Part shown: piece by piece, positions 23,501 to 36,302 of the stretch
Layout of the letters: each line of letters begins with the position of its first letter
Numbering within the stretch: position 1 is the first letter of the stretch
Assembly (NCBI GenBank): GCA_028583415.1
Contig: CM053276.1
Coordinates: forward strand, 117,519,002-117,583,001
Length of the DNA: 64,000 nt
Origin: Protea cynaroides
Taxonomy: Eukaryota > Streptophyta > Magnoliopsida > Proteales > Proteaceae
Direction of reading: 5' to 3'
Notes under the pieces: model-generated
The model's database searches: none
What the model saw: only the letters and a program-made list of their open reading frames with translations
Told to the model about the DNA's origin: nothing
Made by a program: the position numbers and the translations under genes

Positions 23501-25173
23501 TGAAGGTCATAGGAATGAATGAATTCAAACTAGCACAAAGTTCAAGCTTTAAGTTAGTTACAAATCATTTGTGTGTTATTTCATACATCAATCCCTCTAA
23601 ATGCAGACACTGGGTTCATGTGAAAATACATATACAATGGCCTAGTGTGGGGAAAATCTGTCATTTCGTTAACTTGAATTCCAGCGATGAGCATTTTCAT
23701 TCACTTACTGTGACAGTTAAGAATAGCACCACCTAAGGGAAAACAGTAATCTCTAAGATGAGAAAGACAATCACATCAGGCAACAGAAGTAAGAGAAACT
23801 TCCAGATGCAATAAAAAGGAGAAGTCCATTGAGTCAAGTGCTTACAATGCATATATGATTGCGGTAATCAAACCAGTTCCTGATCTGCACACAGCTGCAG
23901 AGAAGAACAGCATTAAAACGATTAGCACGTAGAAAATACCTATGAAGGTAGCAATGTTTCTTTCAGTAGCAAACACAATCTATACATACCATGAGCTACC
24001 TATATCATTACTACAAAGATGTTGAAGTATGTCGATTTCAATTTTTGCTGCCTCACGGTATTTGCATATGCTTCTGACTACTTTAATTGCAACATGCTCT
24101 CGTGTTTGACGGTCCCAACATTCCAAAACACGGCCAAATGTGCCTACAGTACTATCAATTTGCTGACATGGACACAAGGATAATCATAAAGAAAAGATCT
24201 GGGAGACAGCAGGGCACTTGACAGCTAACCTTCACCCATCTTGCCGAGTATTTTATCTGCAATACAGGAAAGAAAACATACCAAAAGGATGAAATATGGT
24301 TTTAACAAAAAAATAATAAAGATCAAATATGAATTATTCTGGAAGCATATCAAGAAATGAGAGCATCCAAGAAGCGTAAAATATTAAAATACCATCCGAT
24401 TTGGAAACATTCAGTTTTGTGTTGCACTAAAGTAGTTCTAAATCTCGATATGCTGTGCATGGTTCAGGTTTGTAATAGATCACACTGACCGCAACAATTG
24501 GTAAAATGGAGGATACGCTTAGACTAGGTTTTACACAACAATTCTCATCTTTTTTTATCATAGTCAACCCCACAATCCATCTTCATACCAAACCCGTCCC
24601 CCAAAGAAATGATAATTAAAGGCACAATTCTCAGTCTACGCGGCCTAAACCATTTTATTTGAAACGCAAAATTTGAGCTCCTGTATAAGAACTGAACATT
24701 AACGTATGCAAAATTATCTTCCAAAAGGAAGCAAAAATCGGAATGCTACTAACCCAAAAAAAATTAATTAATTCATTAATTAAAAAAAAAAAACTCGGAA
24801 TGCATTAACTTACATCTTGGAGTCAGATTCTCCCCAAGATTATAGACATAATGGCCTTCCCGATCGTCATCTCTCCTCGGCGGCGACGCAGGTCGAACCA
24901 GACTCTCACTAGCAGGCATCCGCAGCTGACTAGCCTACACAGATGCAGCGAGCCATTCCCAACGGTGTCAGATTCCATCAGACATGAAAACCCTAACTTT
25001 GTCTCACACTGGCCATTAAAAAAACCCTAGCCAACCCCACCCACGGGAATGCCACGGGTGCCCTCGTAAACCCAAACCCAAATCCAATCCCACAGAGATC
25101 CACCAACCTCGGCTTCAGCAGGAGCAACATCCCACGCGAGGCGAGGACGTTTTCTGGTTCGCTGCTTCTCCAT
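20557..25173 (-). CDS. AFC3: LAMMER dual-specificity kinase, AFC3-like
   Basis: Twelve minus-strand exons: 25173-25108, 24934-24814, 24256-24230, 24143-23990, 23894-23846, 23436-23322, 23160-23069, 22970-22823, 21941-21877, 21749-21652, 21181-21076 and 20694-20557. They give 392 residues with consistent phases and GT-AG borders, near the 400 of Arabidopsis AFC3. Visible kinase parts are the P-loop GKMGEGTFGRV (67-77), catalytic Lys92 in VAIK, HTDLKPEN with Asp188, DFGS at 230-233, and the signature EHLAMMERVLGP at 291-302. The short N-terminus (KRPRLAWDVAPAEAE) resembles AFC3 rather than AFC1 or AFC2. LAMMER kinases phosphorylate SR splicing factors in the nucleus. Exon 3 is only 27 bases. 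Family loss of introns is not seen and no reading-frame damage was found. Confidence 0.94.
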
Positions 25174-25739
25174 GTCTCCCAATTCCACAGTGACGACCAT
25201 CCACAAATTTGACTCTTCCTCTCTCTATCTCTCCCTCTTCCTCTGCAGTGAACGTTTCCCTACAAAAGCTCAAGAAAATTCCAATTATCTTGCTCCCCTG
25301 TGGTCTGAGGAGCTGTCCGTACCGTAATCAGACGAAAAAAAAATCATCGATTAGATCTGAAAACAAAGCAAATATTGCCATATTGGCTCGGAACGAACTT
25401 TATTATAGGCTGAAAAAACCAGGGAGTTTCTGGATTATCAGTAGTCGGGTGATAACTGATGAATCAGAACCGTACACGTCCGTTTACATCTCCACCGAAT
25501 GTCCATCCAACGGTGAATAAAGCATTCGATCTCGGGGCTCAACTCTAATTGTCTATCTAATTTTCGGATTCAAATCCTCGCATGCCCCTCGTGTCGGCAC
25601 GGGAAAGTTCAATGGTTGTCATCCATTGTGCCCGCATATACTAATACATCGCACAATAAACTACAGCCACTAGATTTCCTTATGCCGACAAGAGAAGTAT
25701 GAGAGGATTTATTTCCCTGATTTCTATTGTCCAAGTGCA
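25174..25739. other. 5' flank of the kinase gene
   Basis: Holds the kinase 5' leader (pyrimidine-rich CTTCCTCTCTC on the plus strand at 25212-25245) and presumably its promoter. No distinct TATA box chosen. No other gene seen. Confidence 0.4.
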
Positions 25740-26164
25740 TCTGAATCGTCTCCAATCAGTACAGCTATTGGAGGTGCCAATTTGCCGTCCGATTGGAGAC
25801 GTGTGTCGCTCATTACATCTGAAGGTCACGATTTACCCACCTTACCCAGTCTTCCATACAACCGCATTTTATCAAATTCGTTTATCAAAACTTGACAGGC
25901 AGGGTTTCAAAAAGGAGGGAAACCAGAGATTTGGGAGAAGCCGTTTCGATTTTGGATTGAGAAAGGGGGGAAATCAAAATCCATCAGAAAAACAACTCCA
26001 ATTGATGAAGAAGAAGGGGGAAATGAAGATCTGTGGAAGAGAGAAATTCAGCTCTCAACATTTGCTCTTGCTACCGAGTTGTTAGGGTGAACAACCGAAG
26101 AACGACAAAGAAGAGAGAAGAGGTACTCCTTTCTACTCCTCTCTCTGCAACTCCCCATATACTA

Positions 26165-26221
<57 letters not shown>

Positions 26222-26332
26222 ATGTCGACAACATTTGTGTGAAGGAGTTCAACCCTGGAAATACTAGTTTGGTTTCCGACTCCTTCTTCATCCCCAGAAC
26301 CCCTATTTGAAACCTTGTTTCTTCAAAGGTGC

Positions 26333-26377
<45 letters not shown>

Positions 26378-26690
26378 CCCCAAAAACCTTATTTGAAGCA
26401 AACCCACGGCTTCTTTACTGGCCATTATCAGCCAATATTGTGATTCATCAAGATCAGTTCACAACATTGCTCAAGATCAAATCACAATATTATCATATCA
26501 TAATCCCACATCATCTTCATCATATCGCATATGATCATCCATATCGCATTTGATCATCCATATCACATGTAACCAGCTCTTGTACTATTCTCTCTAAATA
26601 TCACATTGTAACCTATAAATACATCTCAGCTTTTGTATCTTATCATCAATAGAAACACAACAACTTTGGTGTTATCTTTGTAAGCCTTTA

Positions 26691-26702
26691 TGATATCAGA
26701 GC
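26691..26702 (+). other. Primer binding site
   Basis: TGATATCAGAGC directly follows the left LTR and complements the 3' end of initiator methionine tRNA except at one base. It would prime minus-strand DNA synthesis of the copia element. Confidence 0.75.
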
Positions 26703-26775
26703 TCTAAGGCTAAACGTCATTTCATCAATTTTTTTTTCTTGCAAGTTCCTCCTAAGCATCTCTTTCTCAATACAA

Positions 26776-29700
26776 ATGGTTTCCTTCACAGCCACTCTCC
26801 CTATTGCCCACAATGACAATCCCACTACCCCTTTTGCTGCCCCCACTGCACCTCTCCTACCGAATGTCACTGGCGCACCTCCCTCTGCCCATCACTATCT
26901 ATCCTTGAAACTAAGCCCTACAAATTTTCTGATGTGGAAGGCACAACTCATCCCTCTTCTAAAGGGTCAGCACTTGTTTGGCTACATTGATGGCTCATTT
27001 CCATGCCCAACTGAAGAGAATGCCAAATCATCTTGGCTACAACAAGATGCCCTTCTCATGAGCATGCTAATTTCTTCCCTCTCTGAAGAGGTTCTCCCTT
27101 TCATCATTGCAAAACAAATTAGCAAAGAAAACTAGGATACCCTATGCTTCTCATTCGGCTCTGCTTCCAGTACAAGGATCCTCTCTGCATCTAAGCCTTC
27201 AAGCCTTGACTCAAAAACCTGAGGAAACTGTTTCTACATTTTTACAGCATGCCAAAACAATAGCAGACGAACTAGCAGCTGTTGGCCGTCCTCTGTCCAC
27301 GGAGGACTTCAATCTTCACATTTTTAGTGTTATACGCTCGGGTCTGAAAGACATCGTCCCCACCCTTTTAGCAAGATCTGACACCTTACACTTCACAGAA
27401 TTGCATGGGCTCTTACTCAGTTATGAGTTCCTCCACTCGTTTACAAATATGAACATCTCAGCTCCTCTTGGTGTACCTAGTGCAAACAATGTCCAACGCA
27501 CTCCTGCACCCTCCCCCCATGGATACAACCGTGGCCGAGGAGGTTATGGCCGCTCTGGCCGAGGCCAATTTGGTCAAATCAATCACCCAAGTCGTAGTGC
27601 TTGGTGTACCATTTGCCATCGAACAATCATAATGCTGAAAATTGCTATTACCGCCAACCCCAACTCTACCCACCATCATCTTCACCATATACCCTTCCAT
27701 ACTACCCTCATCGTCAACCTAATGCCAACTTCACCCAATTCCCCCCCCCCCCACCCCTCCACTGCATTGACATCGTACCCCAACACTGGGGTTACCCACC
27801 ATGTTACCCCTGACATACAATCTCTCTCAAGCTTTGATGGATACAATGGTTCGGATCAACTTCATGTTGTTAATGGTAAGGGATTACAAATTTCACATAT
27901 TGAAATTGCATTCTTATCCTCTCTTCCTCCTCCCCCCCCCCTTTTTGTCTCTCAAACGTTTTACATGTTCCTACTATCTCGAAACCTCTTAGTTTTGTTC
28001 AAAAATTTGCTTCTGATAATCAAGTATTTTTTGAGTTTCACCCTTCTTATTTTCTTATCAAGGATCAGCACAACAAGAAGGTGCTCCACACTGGACCGAG
28101 TAAAGACGGTCTCTACATCATGAATACTCCTTCCCTACCACTGCCCTCCGCCAATTCTGCTGAACGTCTCTCTCCTGTCACATGGCATCTTCGTCTTGGA
28201 CATCCTCATCCACAGCTTCTACAGTATATGATTAGCCATAATAATCTTCCCTCTCAATCCACTTGTTTAAATAATACATGTGTCGACTGTCAACTTGGCA
28301 AGTCAAGTCGTTTATCTTTACCACAACGTTTAACACACAGTTTGTTTCCCTTGGATTTAATATTTAGTAATGTTTGAGGACCCTCTCCCATACCATCACA
28401 TTCAGGCCATAAGTACTTTATAATTTTTGTGGCTGACAATAGCAAATATATCTAGTTCTACCCCCCCTCTCAAAAAACCAGAAGTATTTTCTATTTTTCA
28501 AAACTTCCAAACATTGGTTGAAAAAATGTTTTCAAGAAAAATAAAAGCAGTCTAAACTGATTGGGGAGGTGAGTCGTACCATTCCTTAATTCCTCATCCA
28601 ATTAGGAATTTCTAATCGAGTCTCATGTCCCCACACCCACGAGCAACAAGGCTCAGTCGAATGTCGCCATCATCATATCGTGGAGATGGGACTCTCCCTC
28701 TTGGCTCACAGCTCCGTCCCAAGACAATACTGGCACTTTGCCTTTGAAACCGCAGTCTATCTCATAAATCGAATGCCCTCAAAAATATCAAATCACATCT
28801 CTCCCCATCAACTCATTACGCACACACCACACGATTACTCATTTCTTCGAGTTTTCGGCTGCCTGTGCTATCCCTATCTCCGACCTTATAATCACCACAA
28901 GATGGATAATCATTCTACACCATGTGTTTTCTTAGGGTATAGTTCATCTCACACCGGATATCGTTGTTTAAATATGACAATGAACAGATTTTACATTGTT
29001 CGCCATGTTAGATTTAACGAAAATTATTTTCCTATACTCTCAAATCTCCCCTCTCAATCTCTAATCCCATCTCCTCTACCAGTCCTTGGGTATTTATGCT
29101 AACTCAATCCTCTCCCTACCTCACCCTTTACCATTGCCAACACCACCTTCTTCTCCTCGATTCTCATCTACCCAAAATACCCCCCAACCATTACCCTCAC
29201 CACACCACCTACCATAAACTCCATCTCACCTAAATGACCCCTCCAAAACCACCTCTTCACCACAATCTATAAACACCCCACAACCTGCCCCACTAACCAC
29301 CAAATCATCCTCCCCTATCCACATCCAACCTTTACATAAATTATACCCAAGCCCATACCCGCCAAACCCACCCCCAAATCCCCTTCCCACTCGAACCCAC
29401 CCCATGAAACTTCGCCAACGTCCCCACTCCAACCCCCATGCCCTTACTATCACCACCCAACAAGACCATGAACCCACCTGTTTCACCCAAGCAAACAAAA
29501 AGCAAGAATGACGAATGGTGAATGGCAATGACGGATGAAATTAATGCTTTACTTCGTAATGACACTTGGTCCCTTGTTCCTCGCAAGGATGACATGAATT
29601 TGGTTGGATGCAAATGGATCTAAAAAAATCAAGCGTAAGGTGGCACACTTGAAAGGTACAAAACCCGTCTTGAAGCACAAGGTTTCCATCAATAACAAAG

Positions 29701-32700
29701 CTTTGATTATGTCACACCCCAATTCTGAACCAACCAGAATGGTGTGAGTGAACCATCAATGAACCAACGGTTCACATCAGGATCTCGAATAGACCGTGTC
29801 CACTCATACAAACCATTGCACATAACCACAATCAGAATATAATAATACAGCGGAAGTCTTTAAATAAATGAACTGAGAATCTAGTGATAAATTTAAATAA
29901 AATATTCAATTATTCAAATCCAAACATAAAATATAATATCCTTACATCCACTTAATCCAACTGAAAATAACTGAAAATAAATAAAAGTCAAATCAAAGGT
30001 ACACGCAGAAAGGGCACTCGCATGAAGCGTCATGCTCGTCCTCTCCTGCCTGCACACCCAAAGCAGCACCACCACCATACGCCGGAGTGTTCATATAGTC
30101 GTCCACCATATAACCTGCATCAACATCTAAAAACAATATGTACACAAAGGGTGAGCTCACAACTTAGCTCAGTAAGACAATCAGACAGTTTCACAATATT
30201 ATGCATGAGTAACAATCATTTTATGCTGTGGTCTGGTTTAAGTTTGCAATGTGCTATAGAAAGGTTTGGTGGCCCCCGCACCTCTATACACGAGTGTGTG
30301 GCACCGCATAGTAGATCACACCACCATCGGCCCACATGCACCCATCATGGAATAGAGATAGAGCTAAGATATCCTCGTACCTCCCCTGATACCCTACCCA
30401 TACCAATACCTAAGCCCCTACTGGCCAGGGCTCACAAACTGGGCTCCCAACTAACCAATCCTATATGTCATCAATGTAGGCTCTATCCCAGCACAGTCGT
30501 CTACGGCATAGAGATAGAGCTAGAGTGTGCAGGTCGGGCTGGAGACCACAATACCTCACCTCCCCCTGATACCCTATCCGCAACTAACACACTAGGATAG
30601 AATAATACGCAGGTAGACCCTATCCCAACATAACTCCCTATGGCATAGAGATAGAGCTAAAGCATCGTGGACAAGCCAGCGTCAGCATCGGAGATCACAG
30701 TGCCACATAACCATGGCTAGGCCAATATCAACATCGGAGACCATCGTACCACGACCTTCCCTTGATACCCCACCCGTACCAAGCATGTTGAAATAGAATA
30801 CTACAAAAGTGCCAGTGTGAGGAATGATCCCAGGCCCATGCCCCACTCCACACACCAACGAAAACAATTACATGCCTAACAATCACATCCTATCAATGCA
30901 TGAACAATAATAATAACTGAAAGTAAAAGATGGCATGTGAATATGCACAAACATCACATCATATATATTCAGGTTATTAACAACGATTTACTGTCCATTA
31001 ATTATTAGGGTTTAGGTCAGGTTCCCTTACCTGACGCTCGTTTGATAGCTTGCTCCACGTCGCAAGATCCAAACGGAATATCACAAAGTCCTACAATATT
31101 ATTAGGGTTTCATTAGAATAGTTTCTTAGGGTTTCACGTTGGTCGAAAAACCAACAAGTCCAAAACCAGTCTTTCAGAGCTGACCGGTCACAACATACCG
31201 GTTGCAGCTCTGTGAGAAAACTAGCAACTGGTATGGTCAACCAGTATGTCTCCGGAAGACCATACTTTGGGTTTTTCGACTGCCGTCGATCATTCTCCAT
31301 GGATTTACAGGGTTTCTCCTTTCCATTCTAAGTATGAGCTTTGAGTTAGAGTTATCTCCAACTCATTCAAGCCTAGTTTCGATGAATATCATCCTAGAAC
31401 TCGAATCTTGGGTTTAACGACAAATTAGGTTTAATGGCCAATTAGGGTTTTAGATCAATACCTGCTTTGCATGGTATTGATCCACCCATACAACTATCTT
31501 AGAGTCATAGAGTAAGAAGAATGATTAAAACACTTACCGTCGACTGGCGTAAGGTGAGCGTCGTCAAACGACAATGGCGGCACTTCCTTCTTCTTCCTAG
31601 CTCCTTCTCCTTCTCCAACCTCCTTCTCCTCTCTAGGGTTTGTGAGAGATAATGAAAATGATTTGAGGAGGTTTAAAGGTGTTTATATAGGTTAGGATTA
31701 GGGTTTAGTAACCCTATTAGGATTAGGAAGGTCCAGGTATTAGGGTTTAGAAAAGTGGGACCCGTAGAGATCCAATTCTGGATCTCCATAGTCTGCTGCG
31801 CAGAGCTGACCGGTCGATCGGTACCAAGACCGGTACCATCGATCGGTCAACATAAAATCATGATTATTTGACCGTCTTTGATCCGATTTTGTACCTGTTT
31901 GTCATCCGCTCGTCTCGTCTGGCTCGGTGATGATCGAAAGACCTGCTACGACACGAAATCAAGGTTTAGACCGGGTTTATGGAGTGCGGGTCTTACAGAT
32001 TACATAGACACATTTAGCCCTGTGGTCAAACCCACAACCATCCATACCATTATAGCGCTTGCCGTCACCAATGGATGGCCCATACGTCAACTTGACGTAC
32101 ACAATGCTTTTCTCCATAGCCATCTCACAGAAGACGTTTTCATGGTTCAGCCTCCAGGATTTGTTGATCCTACCCGTCCACAACTTGTGTGCCGCCTCCA
32201 TCGCTCACTCTATGGTCTCAGGCAAGCCTCAAGAGCTTGGTTCCTTCGACTGTCTCAATTTCTAATCAAGAAAGGATTTCAAGCTTCCAAGACGGATCCC
32301 TCGCTTTTCATCCAAAGAAATAGTAACTACATTGTTTATGTACTCATATATGTTGATGACATCCTAATTACCAGTTCTGACAACACACAGCCTCAACACC
32401 TGATCAACCAACTTGCAATGAGGTCTCCATTAAGGACTTGGGGCCCTTAAGCTGTTTTCTTGGAATTGAGGCCCTTCTTCATCCGTAGGGTCTTCTTCTC
32501 TCCCAGAAGAGATACATCACTGATCTTTTACATCGCACTGGAATGACTAATTGCAAACCAATCCAGACACCTATGGCTACAACTCACCACCCCACTTCCA
32601 CAGGAAATAACCTGCACTCGGATCCTACACAGTATCGATCTATTGTGGGTGCATTACAATACATCACATTAACATGACCTGATGTTGCCTTCGCTGTAAA

Positions 32701-33211
32701 CAGGGCTTGCCAATTTATGCACTCCCCCACAATGGACCATTGGACTATGGTCAAAAGAATTCTTCGATATCTCAAACAAACTATAGACCATGGCCTATTG
32801 ATTACAAGGACATCTGTCCTAAACTTGCAAGCATTCACAGATATTGATTGGATAGGCAATAGCATTGACTGCAAATCTACAGGTGGTTACGCCATTTTTC
32901 TGGGAACCAATCTCATCTCATGGACATCTCGCAAACAGAAAACTGTGGCCCGATCATCCACAGAATCAGAATACAAAGCTTTGGCAGATGTTGCTGCCGA
33001 ACTAATATGGCTCGAGTCCATTCTTCATGAGCTCGGGGTAAACTTACAAAGCCCACCAATACTCTGGTGTGACAACATTGGTGCTACATATCTATCTGCC
33101 AACCCGGTATTTCATGCTCATACTAAACATGTCGAGATTGATTTTCACTTTGTTCGAGAAAGAGTTGCCCAACGACAACTCCATGTGCAATTTATCTCCA
33201 CACAAGATTAG
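26776..33211 (+). pseudogene. Broken copia gag-pol polyprotein
   Basis: Domains appear in Ty1/copia order but across several frames. Gag is at 26776-27590, with SLKLSPTNFLMWKAQL then PEETVSTFLQHAKTIADELA. A damaged zinc knuckle (CTIC...) lies near 27603. The protease has NTGVTHHVT at about 27780, where the catalytic Asp of D-(S/T)-G has become Asn. A GAG-pre-integrase zinc region with WHLRLGHP and CVDCQLGKSSR spans 28081-28377. Integrase core pieces run 28380-28680, and the integrase C-terminal part is 28680-29102. Reverse transcriptase is 29510-29709, resumed at 31998-32450 with YVDD. RNase H is 32717-33211, followed by an in-frame TAG before IADVLTKALS. Multiple stops and frameshifts make it inactive. 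Confidence 0.9.
29710..31997. mobile_element. Solo LTR inserted in copia reverse transcriptase
   Basis: The segment begins TGTCACACCCC and ends GGGTCTTACA (TG...CA) and is flanked by a perfect 5-bp duplication GATTA at 29705-29709 and 31998-32002. Deleting the 2288 bases plus one GATTA restores continuous reverse transcriptase reading across the site (FDY-IDTFSPVVKP). No internal retroviral domains are present, so it is a single LTR left by recombination. Length, TGTCACACCCC start and the GGGTGAGCTCAC/AGCTCAGTAAG phrase near 30148-30175 resemble long Ty3/gypsy LTRs, but the superfamily is inference. Confidence 0.85.
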
Positions 33212-33760
33212 ATTGCGGATGTTCTCACTAAGGCTCTATCAACTACTCGCTTTCAACACATGCCAGACATGCTGAAGGTTCGAAGTCCCGACCCATCAGC
33301 TTAAGGGGGCGTATCAACTAATATTGTGATTCCTCAAGATCATATCACAATATTATAATATCATGATCCCACATCATCTTCATCATATCACATGTGATCA
33401 TCCATATCACATGTAATAAGCTCTTGTAATATTCTCTCTAAAGATCACATTGTAATCTATAAATACATCTCATCTCTTGTATCCTATCATCAATAGAAAC
33501 ACAACAACTTTGGTGTTATCTTTGTAAGCCTTTAGCCATGATTCCTTAAGAAGTACATCAATCGCAGGGGTGCCCTAGTGCATTTTTTGGGCGCCAAAAG
33601 TTGGCGGAAAGTGGTTGTCGGTGGTTGGGAAGAAGCAGATGGGCTGAACAAAAACTTGGTATTTTGATCCCTCCAAATGTTATTTTTTTGAATCTCACTC
33701 TGTTTTCAACTTCAATTTTTTTTTTTCCACTAATTTTGAAGTTGTTCATGGATACTGATT

Positions 33761-34570
33761 TGTTTGGTCTTTTATTTTTATTTTTGTTTTCTGTTTTCTC
33801 TACCATTTGAAGTGTCGTTGGGTGGTAGTGGAGGCAGTTTACATGGAGTTTGTTCGAAGGGTTATTTTTGTTTGTTATCGTTGTATTAATGATGGGTGTT
33901 GGTCCTATCTCAACCATTAAATTTTTCATGTACATATCTTGGCTTTGTCTTTCTTAACTTGTAACTTCTCTGTACTATTACAGGTTTTGTGGGTCAAGAA
34001 GCAACTTGGGAGTGAACTTTCAACTTCTCTCTTTAACTGTTGCCAGAAGGGGTGATAAAATATGCAGACACATCTATATGTATCTTTTTTCTTTTTTTTT
34101 TTTGGATAGATTACTTCTATGTGTCTAATTGCTTGGCTCTATCCATTTGCTCTTATAATGGAACCTAACTTCTTGTTAAGATTCATTTGGCCAGAACAAG
34201 CCCTAGTTTTGCATTTTCTCTTTCCCTAGTGTTTGAAAACAAGAATGCTTGTCTTGTCTTGGAGTACAAAGATGGTCCTTGTGTAAATTCTTTGATCTAC
34301 TGCCATGGTGCCATTTACAATGTTGTGGAAGATGATAGTGGCACAATGTTGTTACTAGTCTTCTAATACAAAAAAAAAAAAAGTTGTTAATCCTTATAGT
34401 TACTGGTTCTATGCCATGTGGTACTTGATTCATAGATGGGCTACATCAATGACTCAAGCTGCCATAAATATCTATGTACTAATCGAAGATAGCTTTCCTC
34501 AATGACAGGGCGTAAAGTGCTATGCCAAATGATGGATATTGCAGATGATTGCTGTATTCTTTAGCTGTTT
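33761..34570. other. Inner flank of left arm
   Basis: AT-rich sequence without a recognised gene. A possible acceptor at about 33983 (TATTACAG) precedes a short open stretch ending in TGA, but it cannot be linked to any upstream exon. T run at 34090-34103. Confidence 0.35.
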
Positions 34571-34579
34571 TAGTCTTTT

Positions 34580-36018
34580 GGGTAAAAGACAGTTACCTCC
34601 CCTGTAACTTACCTTATTGACCGTTGACCCCCAAAGGTTTCAAAAAAGACAGTTACCTCCCCTAAATAACTATTAAAATCCAAATAGCCCCAATTTTTAA
34701 CGGTGTTAAAGTTAAATTTTTTGTGGACAGTTCTACCCTCAACCTTTTATCAATACTTTAATTACTGTTAAAAGACCAATATAACCCTTTTATATCCAAC
34801 TAAAATAAACCATAATCTCATCTTCTTCTCATTCTCCCTCACGTTCTTTCCGACGGAGATGATATGAAAGACTCAGATGCAAGCGGAACAATTACAGGCG
34901 ACCAGTGAGGCAAAACTCCTTGATTAAGCACTAGTTTTGATTTCCATGAGCTGGTATTCTGATTTGTGTTTAATCATGTTGGATTCTCATTCTTAATATG
35001 AAATTCATATTCTGGTTCTCCTTCGCTCTTCCCTGTTGACAGCCCTCCTGATTCCTTTGGATATATATAATGGGTGAGTTAATTAAAGTACCTGTCGAAG
35101 CAAGAGAGAAGAGTGAGGTGTGAGAGAAAATGGCGGAGTAAAAAAAAAAGGGGTTGAGGATCTCCGAATTTTGGTGAGGAGAAAACCTATGAGAAATCAG
35201 TTGCAGCAGAAAAAGAAGGGGAAGAATCGGGGTTTGAAGAGAGAGAGAGCTAGGAAATGGAGGAGACGTGGCATGGTTTTTTATTTCAACATTGAGGGAA
35301 GAGCAGAATCTACCAATAGTGGAAGTAGGAGAAGAAACCGAAGAAGAATTGGAGATAAAATGGTCGTGGACTAATAGCGACTGGAATGGGAGAAAAATGA
35401 GGGAAGATATGAGTGAAAATAGGGATTAAAAATCTGGAGAGATTTTAGGAGAGAAGAAACCGAAGAAGAATAATAGACTATTGGAATGAGAGAAAGATGA
35501 GGGAAGATAGGAGTGAAAATAGGGATTGAAAATCTGGATAGATTTTAGGAGGGAAGAAACCAAAGAAGAATAAGAGAGAAAATGGCAGTCAACTAAGGGC
35601 GACTGGAATGGGAGAAAGATGAGGGAAGATAGGAGTGAAAATAGAGATTGAAAATCTGGAGAGATTTTAGGAGAAATTGCTTCAATATTCAAGGATTTGC
35701 AGCAGCGAAGAGCTCCAAAGAAGAAGGCGATTCAAGGGTTTGAAAACCGAAAAAAATGTAAGAGAGCAAATGGGGAAGTAGTAACCCTATTAAATAGTAA
35801 GGGTAAAATAGGTAGTTCATCTCTCTAAAAGGATAATTTGGTTTTTACAAAAATATTAGACTCCCACCGTTACCATCTAATGGAATATTCTTAACGTGTG
35901 AGGCTATTTGGATTTTAATAGTTATTTAGGGGAGATAACTGTCTTTTTTGAAACCTTTGAGAGTCAACAGTCAATAAGGTAAGTTACAGGGGAGGTAACT
36001 GTCTTTTATCTTTTACCC
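34580..36018. mobile_element. Mutator-like non-autonomous element B
   Basis: Terminal inverted repeats of roughly 110 bases start GGGTAAAAG at both ends and share ACAGTTACCTCCCCTGTAAC and AAATAACTATTAAAATCC; the right end has an extra ATAAAAG. They are flanked by a 9-bp duplication with one difference, TAGTCTTTT (34571-34579) and TAGTTTTTT (36019-36027). Total 1439 bases with no transposase. Confidence 0.84.
35380..35672. repeat. Tandem repeats inside element B
   Basis: Three copies of a 100-122 base unit with GAAAATCTGGA(G/T)AGATTTTAGGAG (at 35441, 35541 and 35663) and AAGATGAGGGAAGATA. The middle unit is the shortest. Confidence 0.85.
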
Positions 36019-36302
36019 TAGTTTTTTTTATTCTTTTTGGTATGGAAGTTGGACAAATTGCAAGTTCTTTTACACACTGTAGCTTAATGCTGCTCTTTTT
36101 CCTCAATTTACATGTACTTTTTCTTTTCCGTGATTTGTCAATCCAACTGTAGTATGTAAATCAATTTATTTGTGATTGTACGATTCTTGAAGGAAAATAT
36201 ATTGCCTTTTATTTAATACTTAAATTATATCGACGTTGTTAATTCTTTTATTTCCTTCCAAATCTAAAAACTAAATTTACGGTGGTAAGTCAATAGAGGT
36301 TT

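Larger units (their letters stand above)
26426..33534 (+). mobile_element. Ty1/copia retrotransposon, full length, nested
   Basis: LTRs at 26426-26690 and 33312-33534 share TATCA(A/G)C(C/T)AATATTGTGATTC at the start and TTTGTAAGCCTTTA at the end, and each has a CTATAAATA box. A primer site TGATATCAGAGC follows the left LTR at 26691-26702 (one mismatch to the usual TGGTATCAGAGC of initiator-Met tRNA). A polypurine tract AAGGGGGCG precedes the right LTR at 33303-33311. A perfect 5-bp target duplication GCCAT lies at 26421-26425 and 33535-33539. LTR termini read TA...TA rather than TG...CA. Removing the nested solo LTR leaves about 4.8 kb, normal for copia. The left LTR is longer because it has an extra CATATCGCAT(A/T)TGATCATC unit. 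Confidence 0.93.
25740..33760 (+). repeat. Left arm of large inverted repeat
   Basis: Host sequence 25740-26425 plus 33535-33760, interrupted by the copia element, is the reverse complement of the right arm (about 39030-36930). Shared landmarks in order are CTCCAATC...CTATTGGAGGTG, AAGGTCACGATTTACCC, GGTACTCCTTTCT, a (CT)n run (26167-26218), TTTGTGTGAAGGAGTTCAAC, a second (CT)n run (26337-26374), AACCCCAAAAACC, AAGAAGTACATC, and GATCCCTCCAAATG. Identity by eye is about 90 per cent. No coding function is recognised in the unit; frames differ between copies. Confidence 0.85.

Noticed and set aside
29226..30600. Pro-rich and Gly-rich frames as separate genes
   Set aside because: They are the Pro-rich linker of the copia integrase region read in the wrong frame, and non-coding solo LTR sequence.
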